Shown in pieces: positions 35,131-46,242 of a stretch of DNA of 64,000 bases. The notes beneath the pieces were generated by a model. It saw only the letters and a program-made list of their open reading frames with translations, was not told the DNA's origin and did no database searches. The DNA lies in NCBI GenBank assembly GCA_905220665.1, contig CAJNAR010000152.1, positions 806,001 to 870,000 on the forward strand. The letters are read 5' to 3'. The stretch comes from Albugo candida. Taxonomy: Eukaryota; Oomycota; Peronosporomycetes; Albuginales; Albuginaceae. The position numbers and the translations under genes were made by a program. Positions within the stretch are counted from its first letter, which is position 1. Each line of letters starts with the position of its first letter.

Positions 35131-38100
35131 ATGTCGAGCTTTAAGACCATGCTTTTCGGCGAAACGAAGCCTCAGGTACGCGAACGCTCTATTGAGTGCT
35201 ATAATGATCTAATATTCATATCTTTCTTTTCCAGGCTGTAAAATGGCTTGGGATGAGTCAAGATGAACGACTTGAAAAAGCTCAAATGTTTGTCCACTCG
35301 GAAGCAGGACAAAAGGTCTTGAGTCCACTTGGAGAATCTGAAGTGAATATCATCTCGATATTTGGAGCTGCTCGACAAGGGAAATCTTTCCTTATGAATC
35401 TCTTGGCCAACCAGCAAGACCTCTTCAAAATCTCCAATCTCCGGGAACCATGCACGCAAGGAGTCGATTTATCAGCTCATTTTGTACCACTTGAACAATT
35501 CAGCACTTTCAATGGATGCTCAAAGGTATCAACTGAGAGTGGAAAATCGATTCAAATTGGATTTGTGGATGCTGAAGGTCAAGGTGATCGAGATATCACG
35601 TGTAAGTTTTATACCAACATCAGAGAGCAGGTGACGAGCAAGCACATTCATCTGATGTAGATGATTCAAGACTAGTTTCACCGATTCTACTTGCGTCCAA
35701 AGTGGTCATTTTCAACTGGAAAGATAGTCTACAGGCTGATCGTATTCTCAACTTATTAGCAGTATTGGCAAGAGCAGCGCAAGGCATCGAAGTTGATAAA
35801 GGGAGAGGAAAGAAAGTCTTTGGACATCTTCATATGTTTGTTCACCAAATTTCTACAAATGGAGCCATTTGAATCTAACGTGTTTGTAAAAGTGTGTTTC
35901 GTGACTGGAGCTTCGTAGATTCTACTCCGAAAGAAGTTTATCACGATCTATTCAAGCAAGAAAATGGCCGTGCTGAAGAAATGAATGTGCGCAATATGGC
36001 TCGGATAAACCTAATCGAAGCCTTCGAGAGCATCAACGTCTGGCTCTTTCCCGTACCGGTCGAGAATACCGCAATTCTGAGAGAGAAAATTCGTTTTGAT
36101 CAGTTGCAACGTCCATTCCAACAAAGATTACGAGAGTTTCGTACATGTCTCTCTACGCAACTACGTCGTCCGATGCTATTTGGTCAAAAACCAGTGACTG
36201 CAAGACTGTTGAGTCAAATAGTTCCATTGCTCGTCGAAAATTTGAATGGTGAAGAAGTTATTATGCCAGAGTCGATTTACTCGTCTTTGGTGCGTGCGGA
36301 AGCGAAGGGTATAAAAGATAATTGTGAGACCACAATCACGGCACATTGTGAAGCTATCAGCATCGAAGAAGTTCTTCCAAGTGCTGAGTTAGACAAAATG
36401 CTTCGTAATGACATCCATTTGATGATCGCAGAAGCCTTGCAAATGATAGGTTCGGCACCTCAATCTGTCAAGAAAGAGATGGAGACCTCACTCTGGAGCT
36501 TTGCTGAAAAGGAGATCAGACTTGCACTACATTCGAACAATGAAAAAATTTCGCAAAAAGTGTCCGCACTTGTCAATGAAGTATTTCAGAACCTGCAAAA
36601 GGATTGCAAGTATATTGAGGAAGACCTGATACCGATGAATGAATCCTTACTGAAAAAAAAATGCACAAATCTACTTACCAGAGAAATGCACAGAGTCAAT
36701 TCACTGCCGATTGCATCAAGCAGCGCCATCTTGAAACAGGAATTAGAGCGAGTTAACCAACATGCTCATATTTTATTCGAAAAGCTTGAGGTCGCCAATG
36801 CAAGAGCTTTACAGAAAGTCAATGCTGTAATGAATGAGCACGTTCGAGCTGCTAAAGCAAACATGACAAAAAGAATTCACGACAGTCTCGAGAAAAAGTT
36901 TATCAGCAGACAACCTTTCACAGTCACTTCGTTTCAGTCGGAACTGGAAGATTTATATCGTGATGCTATCCGTTTATTGAAGAAGGAAGCGGGACCGAAG
37001 GCAAATGTGTCATCTGATTTCATCGAAGAGCTCGAAGCACACAAAACTCAACTAGCAGAAGACTTGAATCGGCGCTATCTTTTGGAAATGCGTCAAATTC
37101 TGAATGAAGTTGGCTTTGCTGCGAAAGAGGATTTGACCAAAGAGATAGGAAAGCGACTGGATGGAAAACTTCCCACGGATAATGAAGATATCAAGAAACA
37201 AATTGACGATGCATTACAAGCGCTTAAAGTCAACATCTCACAACAGCTTCAGGGTTGGACCATCCTGAAGAGCGATATAGCTCTAAAAAGTGTTGAGCTC
37301 GAGAAAATGGGCGATTTGGTACGTGGGCCGCAGAGGTAGATTGGAAATGACGCTAACATTAATCCTTTCAATTTTTAGCATGCGGAAAATTATCTTGAGC
37401 AAAACAGCAAAATGAAGCGAGAATTACAAGCAAGATTTGAGCAGCAACAATATCTCAACATAAAAAATGAATTGGATGAAAAATTTCGACACGAATTGAA
37501 TAAGCTTGAACTACCTGTAGATGACTCAACAATCAATACCATATTTGCCGACCTTGTGAAATCACAAGCTTCAAAATTGATGGCGATGGCATTAGATGAT
37601 TACAACCATGACGAAGCGAAGCTGAGCGAGAAGATAGCATCAGACTGCAGATCGACACTGCAAAGTCAAAAAGAGCTAAACAGGTTAATTCGCTCACTTC
37701 GTGTGACTTAAAAAGCTTATTTGTAATCAATTTTCGTGAAAAGGTTGGCAAATGAACGAAGAAAAGCATTGAAGGAAGCCGAACACGAAAAGCGTCGCTG
37801 TGAGCAGGAGCAAGCAGTTGCCCGACAAAAGGATGCCGAGATGAAACGTGCGAGTATCCTGTTGTGAGGCACAGACTTCACTTCTGAACGCGTTGCTTGA
37901 CGTAGAATTGATGTCGGAAGCTGAAAAGTTCAAGCTGGACATCGAAGAAGAATCGAGCCGGCTTCGAAGTAAACTTCGACAAGAAGCAGAAGAGTCCCGT
38001 AAATTGCGACGGGAAATCGAGCAAATGCATCTCAAAAGTGCGTCAGTGGAAGCAAGCAAGTCTGCTACTGCCAACAAAATAATCAGCGAAATCAATGAAA

Positions 38101-38510
38101 AGGTTGAGACGTTCGAGACCTCTCCGAACACGATTGCAGAAAGCAATGATTGCGAGAAAATTCAGCTTCGGTCTAAAAAACGCAAAGTGGATGAAGATGT
38201 TGAGATGGACAGTTCTCTCGAGTGCGCCGTTGAGACGAAAAAATCACCTTGTAAGTGTACGCTCAAATATTATAATGTAGCTGATTTTTTGCTTGATCTA
38301 GTCAAATCAAAAACCAGATCGAGCACTACGCAATCGAAAGGACCAAGTCGAGCATCGCCGAACTCAAAGACCGCAAAATCTGGAGCCTCACCGGCAAACA
38401 AACGAACATCGCTTGCTGAAGCTAGGAAAGCCGCTCAATTAGAGGTGCAAAGTCGGACGCAGGCGCGAGCTAACACACTGTCGGCTTCTGCAAAAAAGAG
38501 GAAGAAATGA
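35131..38510 (+). CDS. Guanylate-binding-protein-like large GTPase with coiled-coil tail
   Basis: Eight exons (35131..35175, 35235..35601, 35661..35835, 35893..37318, 37379..37683, 37744..37847, 37906..38250, 38302..38510) give 991 residues. The G domain shows a P-loop GAARQGKSFLMNLLA (about 59), the DxxG-type motif FVDAEGQGDRD (about 128) and the RD motif HIVFRDW (about 198), as in GBP/atlastin members of the dynamin superfamily. The remaining 750 residues are helical and heavily charged with long coiled coils, ending in a Lys/Arg-rich tail (KSKTRSSTT ... SASAKKRKK) that looks like a nuclear localisation or DNA-binding segment. There is no membrane hairpin, which argues against Sey1/atlastin. 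GBPs oligomerise on membranes in a GTP-dependent way; the role in an oomycete-like organism is unknown. Confidence 0.82.
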
Positions 38511-38631
38511 GTGTTTTGAGGCGACGAAGCTATTGAAAACCTACGTTATTTTCAAATATATGACATCTGTTGAAATGCACGCTGAAGAAAAGCCGCTTTT
38601 TATAGACGTTGTATGCTTTTGTATTTGAATT

Positions 38632-39604
38632 ATGGAGGCTTTCAAAGATGAACTAGGCAAAAGAAATCATCGCATTTTGCATCGACTTAAGCTGAAGTGG
38701 AAACTATTGCATAATGTTGAAGACGTCGCCTTCGTTCAAGAAAGACAAAATTGCCTCCTTGCAATCAAAAGAATGCAAATTTTGCATTCACAGTTGACAA
38801 ATTTCACGGACAATCTTTTGCGTATGCTTCATATTGTAATTCCTTTGTTTTTTCCAACGCGCTGTATAGAGCTGGGGATAGCGATTCGAGGATTTGCGAG
38901 TTGCGGTCGTTCACCCAGTTGTCCCCAGCCGGTTCTTGACGCCAGTTCTGAAGGCAAAACGGACTTTTACGATGCTTCAAAACAGCTGGAAGAGAACTCT
39001 TACATCGTCATGGTACGTCCCTGCGGGTATATCCGACGATCTCGATCGATGAAAAGATCTTTTAGGACATGATCGGTGATGCGGTCTTGCAGCCTTTGGA
39101 AAGCAGGATTCGAATATTGAAAGACATGCTGGATTTGCTACAAGATCGAGAAGGAATACGATCCGACTTTGTCTATCATGAGAAATCGGTAACAACCACA
39201 CACTTTCATAAGTTTGCCAATCGTCATGTCAGCTGTTTTATGCTCCGAAATAGCTCTCACGTTCAAGACGCGCAAAAGGTACCCAGTCCGCGATGAAGCA
39301 GAAAGAGCAGGTTGGAATACATACGTTGAGCAGCTTATTGTCTCACGTGTGAGTGATTGATAGTTGGAAATCATCCAACATCAAATTGTGCAGCTTACAC
39401 AGCAGATAGACTATTACATGAAGGAAATTGGCGGATCATGGACGCAGCAGGAGCATTGCATAGACGCGGTCTTCGAACAGGTAAATGAAATGACCAAACT
39501 TCAGTCTATTGTACCACATCGTGCGCAATTCTTAGTTCGACAGCATTCTTCATGAGCACTATAAAGCGGCAGGCAACATTTTGAGGAATGTTTATCTCTC
39601 GTGA
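38632..39604 (+). CDS. Small BAR-domain-like protein
   Basis: Six exons (38632..38821, 38870..39012, 39066..39188, 39254..39310, 39364..39480, 39536..39604) join in frame to 232 residues. The protein is almost wholly helical: LHRLKLKWKLLHNVED ... HSQLTNFTDNLLQLG, then VLQPLESRIRILKDMLDLL, DREGIRSDFVYHEKSLSR, LEIIQHQIVQLTQQIDYYMK, and a short end. The PLESRI...RILKDMLDLL..R....DF.YHEKSL spacing is that of amphiphysin/sorting-nexin BAR domains, which sense or bend membranes as dimers. There is no PX or SH3 domain. Identification is by pattern only; a coiled-coil protein without BAR function is the alternative. Confidence 0.6.
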
Positions 39605-39728
39605 CGAGCAAACCTGGCTCACAGTTTTGATTGGTTAAATACCATGCCATTTTCAATAAATAGAAAAGCGTCAGAACCGTTTTTTCTCTTACTCTATCTT
39701 CAACCTGCCAAATTTCCTTTCCTTTGCA

Positions 39729-42700
39729 ATGAAGCCCGTCGAGCATCTCTTCGAACATGTATACGCACGCGCACAGGAGATAAGAGATTCAGATGATCCC
39801 GAGAGACTTCTTCGGGAGATCCTGAAACCCGTAGAGCAGCTATTTATCCACTCCAACCTCTCCGTATCTGCTAAGCATAGAAATGTTGATATTTCGACGC
39901 AAAATTCGAACGGAACCGAAAACATCGGAGGAAAACTTCCGTGTACCGATGCAGTAGCCAGGATACAAGCTTTTGTGAGAGGGTCTACCGAACGGAAAGC
40001 ATCCTTACAGCAGAAAAACTTTCTTGAACAAGGAACAAAGGTATGAGAAATGTACTGTCGGTACACTGAAGTACTAACAGGTTTTAATACAGATACTGAG
40101 GAAATATGTACTGAAACGTGATCGATTTCCAAATTGTCATGTGCTCGATACCTCATCTGGTGATATTGGTAGGTGAATGCTATGGCAAAAAAAGTGTACC
40201 TGAATCAAACGATTATTGTAGCACCCAACTTTAGAAGGCTGGACGGAACACCTTTCTATGGTGCAGCGCAGCCAACAAGGGTAAATGCGATATTTGTACA
40301 GGAAAGTCGCGATCTTTCTAATTTTGTGTATACACGTTTAATTGAATTAGAATGGGATAAAATTGATCTTGAAGCGTGTTGCAGATGAAGGTTTTCGTCA
40401 TGTCGTTTGGATCAATTTGCGTGAAGAAGCCGTGATATATGTTTCGGGAGATCCTTATACAGCTCGACGGAGCGCAAAGCTAAATGAGAATGATTTGGTA
40501 CCTGGAATCACGGGGCACACTGTTCAAGTACTGGAATCATCCATGAAGAAAAGCTTGCAAGAGCAACTTGTTAATGGAGAGAACCATTTCGAGTACTGGC
40601 ATGAAGTGGGGATGTATCAAAACGAATTGATTTGTGTAGATGCCGTGAACGAAAGTGAAGTACAGACTCTTCCGGAAATCTACAAACTTGAAGAAGTTGT
40701 TAGTGCTGATCCGAGGCTTCTTTCCGTGCACTATTATCGTATCCCAATTGAACGTGAAAATGCCCCAGAGCATTCCGATGTTGAAAAAATCATGCAACTC
40801 ATCTACTCTGCCAATACTACCACCGATGATACACGTACAGCCTTCGTCTTCAATTGTCAGGTATCTTTGAAATAATGTATATAGTTGCTGTTTGTTGACT
40901 ATTTTCATAATCATCAGATGGGTAAGAGGAGGACAACAACGGCAATGGTTTTAGGAAGTTTGATTTGGCAAGGGATGCAACTGACCGCCGAAGATATCTC
41001 TGCTCGCATGAATACAGAGAATACGTTTGACTCACATCCATGTAATGGCAACTTTAACGCGATCCGTGAACTGGTGGCCAAGTTGATATACGGCGTGGAA
41101 GCAAAATGGTGGGTTGACACCACAATTGATCAGTGTGCCGCAACGTGCAACTTACGATCCGTCATACATGAGTATCATGAATTGTCAACCGCTGATGCAA
41201 AACCAGCAAAACGTTCCTACTATCTTGTATGTATATCGTGATATGCTCCACGTTCGATGTCATCTCACAATGCGTATCTTTTTCTGATTAGCATCATGCA
41301 TTGAGCTTTTTGGAACGTTACTTCTATTTGATCGTATTCGGTGCATATATTTTGAGCCATACCTTGCCATCTCAAGCAGAAATCGGCACGGAAGAAGGAG
41401 ATTATCTTAGAGCTGGCTCGACCTCATTTTCGAAATGGCTGCAATGTCGTCCAAATCTTTTTCGACTCTTGGACGACCTTGGAGGTGTAAGATACAAATC
41501 GGATAAGATTCTTGAGAAGTTCGTACTCAAATTTGATCATTTTCCTGGAATTGTGCGAATTCCTCATCGCCTGACCGCACAAGTTCCAAACTTTCGTCAG
41601 ATCGCGAACGAACCTATCTTCGGCACAGCCCAATGCCTGGAAGATGGAATCCGTGACGTCGTTCGTTTTCTACAACCGAACTACACTCACGCCATCTGGA
41701 TCAATCTACGTGAAGAAGCTGTTATCTATGTACGTGGTCGCCCATTTGTCTTACGTAAAGAAGATGCTATTCTTGAGAACGTCGAGTACCCAGGAATTGA
41801 AGTCGATGAGATCACAGCTATCGAGGCACAGCTTAAAGAGGAATTACAAATGCGAGTACGCAAAGCAAATGGTTTCATGTTATTTTGGCACGAAACTCGT
41901 GAGTTATTCAGCGAAGAAACAATAGAACATGTAAATCCTGATTCTGAAATCAAGACTTTACGTGAAATATACCAAGAAGTTGCAATGGAGTCTGATTTTG
42001 ATCTCAAGTATGCTCGCATCCCAGTGTCTGATGAAACAGCTCCTGAAGAAAAAGACTTGGATGATCTTGTGCGACTATTAATGCCATCATTTCTACGGGA
42101 AATCAACATTCATGATGAAGATGGCCTCACGAGTGGAAAGGACCGGCGTACAGCAGTCATTTGTAATTGCCAAATGGGCCGCGGTCGCACGACAACGGCA
42201 ATTGTGTGTGTCTACATGATTCGGCTCGTGCTGGAAGATCATTACAAAGTCACAACGGCTTTTTCTAAGCTTTTGGAATGTGTCAATGATAGTACCGAGG
42301 AATTCAGAAATCAGACGAAGCAATCAACCGGTTATAGTATCATCAACAAGCTGGTCCAGACCCTTGACAACGGCGAACAAAGCTTGCGACTGGTAGAATT
42401 CTGCGTCAATCAATGTGATAAGATGCAAAATTTGAGAGATTGTATCTCTCAATGTTATGAGGTGGCCATGGATCGCGAACTATCATTCGGCAAGCACGAT
42501 TTTTATATGCGAAGAGCTGTCAACTACCTTGAACGATACTTTTACTTGATATGCTTTGCATCGTATTTGCTCGAAGAACGCGTACACAGCTTTCAACGAA
42601 TTTTGTTTGTGACTTGGATGAACACGAGATATCACAGTGCGATCTATGCGTTATTGGACAATTTGGGATTCGGTGAAGATGACCTCCCCGACTCTCGCGA

Positions 42701-42773
42701 TACAGAATCCCACGTCTCCAGTATGCGATGGAGATGGAGAAGAAAACGAAAACTGGTTTCTCGACTGGAATGA
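39729..42773 (+). CDS. Paladin-like tandem phosphatase-fold protein
   Basis: Six exons (39729..40040, 40093..40168, 40222..40280, 40351..40860, 40918..41226, 41292..42773) give 915 residues. It has two tandem paladin/phytase-like modules, each with HxxWINLREEAVIYV and a P-loop: CQMGKRRTTT in module 1 (junction 40860/40918) and CQMGRGRTTT in module 2 (about 42170), both keeping C-x5-R. APNFRRLDGTPFYGAAQPT is also typical. The N-terminus carries an IQ-like motif (ARIQAFVRGSTERK) that could bind calmodulin. Paladin is usually regarded as a weak or inactive phosphatase, with phosphoinositide activity reported for the animal form. The C-terminus appears cut short by a one-base loss near 42686-42689; another frame continues sensibly to 42832 (see findings). 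Confidence 0.9.
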
Positions 42774-42832
42774 TACGTCTGGAACGTCTTTCACACATTT
42801 ATGAGTCGAGCAATTTTGACAATCGCCGTTAA

Positions 42833-43234
42833 GGCGGTGCTGGATGGTTGAGATTTGTGACGTGGTCAACATGAAGCGTAAGCGAATATTTAGTTTCAAG
42901 ATGTTGTCTTATTTTGCTTTCCAATTATGTTACAAAAAAGCGTACGCGACATTGTATCTCAACCGTATAACGCAGCTTCAATGAAGCGCCCCATTAAGTC
43001 GTAGTTGATTGAAAATCATGAAAGAGAAGTAATTCACAAGTTATATTTACGTCGCTGAGTAAAAGAACAACTTGTGATTAGCAAACTGTAGCTACATTTT
43101 GCGAGTCGATCGCGCAAAAGTCTGAGATAACGAATAACATGGGTGACTTAGGGCATCATACGAATTACTTCGACGCTAAATATTTTTGTCTGCCATGTAC
43201 TTGAGCATTCACTGACATTTATGGCTCTCGTCGT
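42833..43234. other. Intergenic region, nothing recognised
   Basis: About 400 bases between convergent genes. No ORF, RNA gene or repeat stands out. It should carry the 3' ends of both neighbours. Confidence 0.5.
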
Positions 43235-43894
43235 TTATAATGCGTGTAATTGTTGCATACGTAAATGCCAGGTTGATCGAGGAGGATGAAGGAAGCGACT
43301 TGAAGTTTTCTCAAGCCCATTTTTGTTCATTACGCTCTGCTTGAGAACGCTGTACTCATTGGTAAATGTGACACAGAGTTGGGGATTATCGGCTGGTGTT
43401 TTGTATCTCTTGCACGATGGTAAGGATACTATCGGGGATGGATTCCAATCTCTTTCATCTTCTTGCCAACGACTGCTGGAAATCACTCGAAGGAATGATC
43501 CACTAAGTAAACGGGATCGAATTACGGCTTCAGCAGACTGCACAACTTCTTCACTTTCTTCTGCACGCTGACTTAATACCCGAGATCGGTAATGTTCGCG
43601 TTCTGAGCATCTGCTTCGTAATAATTCTTCTCGAGCGTGATCCTCGGTATCCGTGGTACTGATAAATTCGGGCTCTACACAGTAGACTTGCTCGTGCTCG
43701 TTCAGCGTAGTAAGTAGTTCCTGTAGCGCAAGATATGTCTCATCGCGCTCTTCTCCGTCTTTTGTATGCTCACTTAAAGCTTCTGCATGCTTCATGCTTT
43801 CCTTTCCGCAAAATTGTAATTCAACGCACAGAGTTGAGAATTTGATCTTGGCATAAAGCAACCTATCAAAACAACCGGAACTGACCACAATCAA
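43235..43894 (-). CDS. Hypothetical protein, charged and helical
   Basis: An uninterrupted reading frame of 219 codons; a better start may be the internal ATG at about 43795 (MKHAEALSEHTKDGEE), giving about 186 residues. The middle is rich in Glu and Arg with heptad-like spacing (REELLRSRCSEREHYRSRVLSQRAEESEEV), and the C-terminus is basic and Ser-rich (KTSSRFLHPPRSTWHLRMQQLHAL). No family recognised. The length of the frame in a region otherwise full of stops supports coding, but a chance ORF cannot be excluded. Confidence 0.45.
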   Translation of the reverse strand: MIVVSSGCFDRLLYAKIKFSTLCVELQFCGKESMKHAEALSEHTKDGEERDETYLALQELLTTLNEHEQVYCVEPEFISTTDTEDHAREELLRSRCSEREHYRSRVLSQRAEESEEVVQSAEAVIRSRLLSGSFLRVISSSRWQEDERDWNPSPIVSLPSCKRYKTPADNPQLCVTFTNEYSVLKQSVMNKNGLEKTSSRFLHPPRSTWHLRMQQLHAL

Positions 43895-44085
43895 GTCATT
43901 TCCGGTGTCTAACGCTATCTAAATAGTCGAGTCAGCATGAGACAAGAAATAAGTCGAGTAGGAGCGGTCATAGCGTTCCAGACAGCAACGGTCTGAAATC
44001 CGTTACAATAATCAATGTAAGTATATGCGTGTTAGAAGGATATCACTTGCTGCAGCATCTCGTTAGGTATCACACAAGAACTGTG

Positions 44086-46134
44086 ATGCCTTTGCTGTCA
44101 GCGGAGCGAGCAGAGACACATCAATCGAAGAAAATAGCAGTTCCGATGCCAGATATCAGAAATCAGCTTATCCGTCGAAACAGAAAAATGAAACATTTAG
44201 TAGAAGCCGTTTTGCTCAAAACTCTTTTACATGCAATCAAACGAGGCTCGATAGAAGGCATACGAGTTGCGATTGAACGTGGTGTCATAATTGATCATGT
44301 CGATGGGAAAAGCAGAAATTTGATTATGTAAGTGCGCAGACCATTTTTCTGGTTGTTAAGGCGCATGCGTATCGTAGGTTTGCTACAAAAGTCGATACGG
44401 ATGTTAGACTACAAGTTATTATAATTTTGGCGGATGCTGGCTGCAACATTAATCATCTGGATGCTTATGGTTGGAATTGCTTGCATCACGCATGGTAGAG
44501 CCCATTGTTTCTCGAATGCGGCACTGACGTTCAAGTCTCCTACAGTGCTTGTGGAGCTCTTGATGTTGCACATGAGCTGGTTAGACGGTAGGTGATTATC
44601 GTGTCATGGGGATAACTGAATCATCTGGACTTGGATGCAGCGGCGTTTGCATTGCCCATAATCCGTATGGCTACGGACCCGAGGATTTCATCGTGCCTAA
44701 AGTGTCCAAAGCAAGTAGTCTTCTCCAGCATACAGAACAATTAACACATGAAGAAAATGTCCGATCATCGTGGAATTACTTTCACAATGAATGCAGATCG
44801 TTGGGATATGCGCTACATGCAGACAATGTATAAAAAACTTTGTGAACATTGACATTTGATTGATTGACTTGTGAACACTTGTAGCGTTGTGATTTTCGGA
44901 AGCCACTAAAGGTATCTTTTCAGGCGCCTGAAACACACAGTTTGCAAGATCGAATTCGGATAATTGATCTTTCTTCAAAAGTACCGCCCTGGAGCCAAGT
45001 GTTGAAAACCATTCTTGTTCCGCCAGGTCAGTTTATCAACAAGAAGATTTCTGTAGTCATCAAATGGGAATTGGGATTACAGGAAGCGTTGGTACTATCA
45101 CTTTGGATCATGAGACTCTGTCTCAAGAATCACAATTTCGAATTCTCTATGAAAGATACGATGCTGAAGAAAACAATAAAGAAGAGAAAAGCAGCTCTTC
45201 CGATCTTATGATCACCAATCTGAATACTGGAAACTCATGCTCCATGGAATTGGTTAATGAAGTAGCTGTAGCAAATTTGGACAGAATTCGTCCGTTCAGG
45301 TGATTTGTTTCTAGGTTGGAAATGTCAAGATATTCACAGACTTTCGGCGTTGTAGCGCACAACATACCAGTAGTATAAATATGATTGGGTAAGCCGCAGT
45401 GAATGCATTTGACTCAATCGTCCAATTCAGCCTCTCTTTTCATATCAGCAACGATGTGAGACGTGATCGGGCTACTTCCTCCATGTGCGTTTCAAGAAGT
45501 CTCTATTCACTCTGTCTAAATTCTCATCATTTTGCTACCATCGTCAGAGTTCCAAGGCAAAGAAAATTTGCAAATAAAGCAGAAGACTTGGAACATATCG
45601 ATGAGGAATCATTCAGGACCATCGCGATGGAATTGTGCGGCGCTCGATTTTCTTCGACGTCGCGTCTTCCGGACATTAACAGTATACTAAAACCGTACAA
45701 GATTATGGCGATGGTCACGGTCGACGTTGCTCATTCCACAGGAAGCAAATCTAACGAATATGAAGTTGTGATACAACAAGTCGGGAAAATTGGACTTCAT
45801 CTGGTCTCTACTTCTGCGTCCACTACTTTCAGGAGAATTGACATGCTCTTGGTGATATTTGTAGGAGCCTGTGTCAGAAGGCTTTCGACGTGTTACGCGG
45901 CTTATTGTGCGCCACAGCTTAAGTCAAGCCGTATCTGTCAGCCCGGGTGATTATTTAATTGGAATCAATAGTGCAAACATCGAACATGCTGGCGTCAAAC
46001 ATGCTATTTGGCAACTAAAAGAAGCAGATAGGCCTCTAACATTACGGTTTCGACGTGGAAATGCCGAAAAAAGACCAAGTTTATTTTCCATTCGTACCAC
46101 AAGTACTAACGTTCCGATGACCGTCATTGTGTAA
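44086..46134 (+). CDS. Ankyrin-repeat plus PDZ-domain protein
   Basis: Nine exons (44086..44327, 44378..44494, 44546..44587, 44641..44827, 44885..45026, 45083..45299, 45356..45388, 45431..45803, 45865..46134) give 540 residues; every junction is GT/AG and in frame, with one exon of only 33 nt and one intron of 42 nt. Residues about 25-125 hold ankyrin-type repeats (LLHAIKRGSIEGIRVAIERG; DAGCNINHLDAYGWNCLHHA; CGALDVAHELVRRG). The C-terminus holds a PDZ domain (KIGLHLEPVSEG ... VSVSPGDYLIGINSANI ... GVKHAIWQLKEA ... PLTLRFRR). The middle has no motif I know. It should be a scaffold binding partner proteins through both domains. The start is the first in-frame ATG; an upstream exon is possible. 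Confidence 0.75.
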
Positions 46135-46242
46135 ATATGCAAAAACCTTCTAGATCCTATGTACAACTTTATATCATCCATGAACAACCAGCCACAAACT
46201 CGTTTAAGTCAGCCGCAGTGCAATTTTGCCAAGTCAATTGTT

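Noticed and set aside
35131..38510. Sey1/RHD3 (ER fusion GTPase) as identity of the large GTPase
   Set aside because: No paired membrane hairpin near the C-terminus; instead a long coiled coil and a basic tail.
42715..42745. A 30-nt intron to rescue the paladin tail
   Set aside because: Shorter than any other intron in the window (minimum about 42) and the phase does not match.
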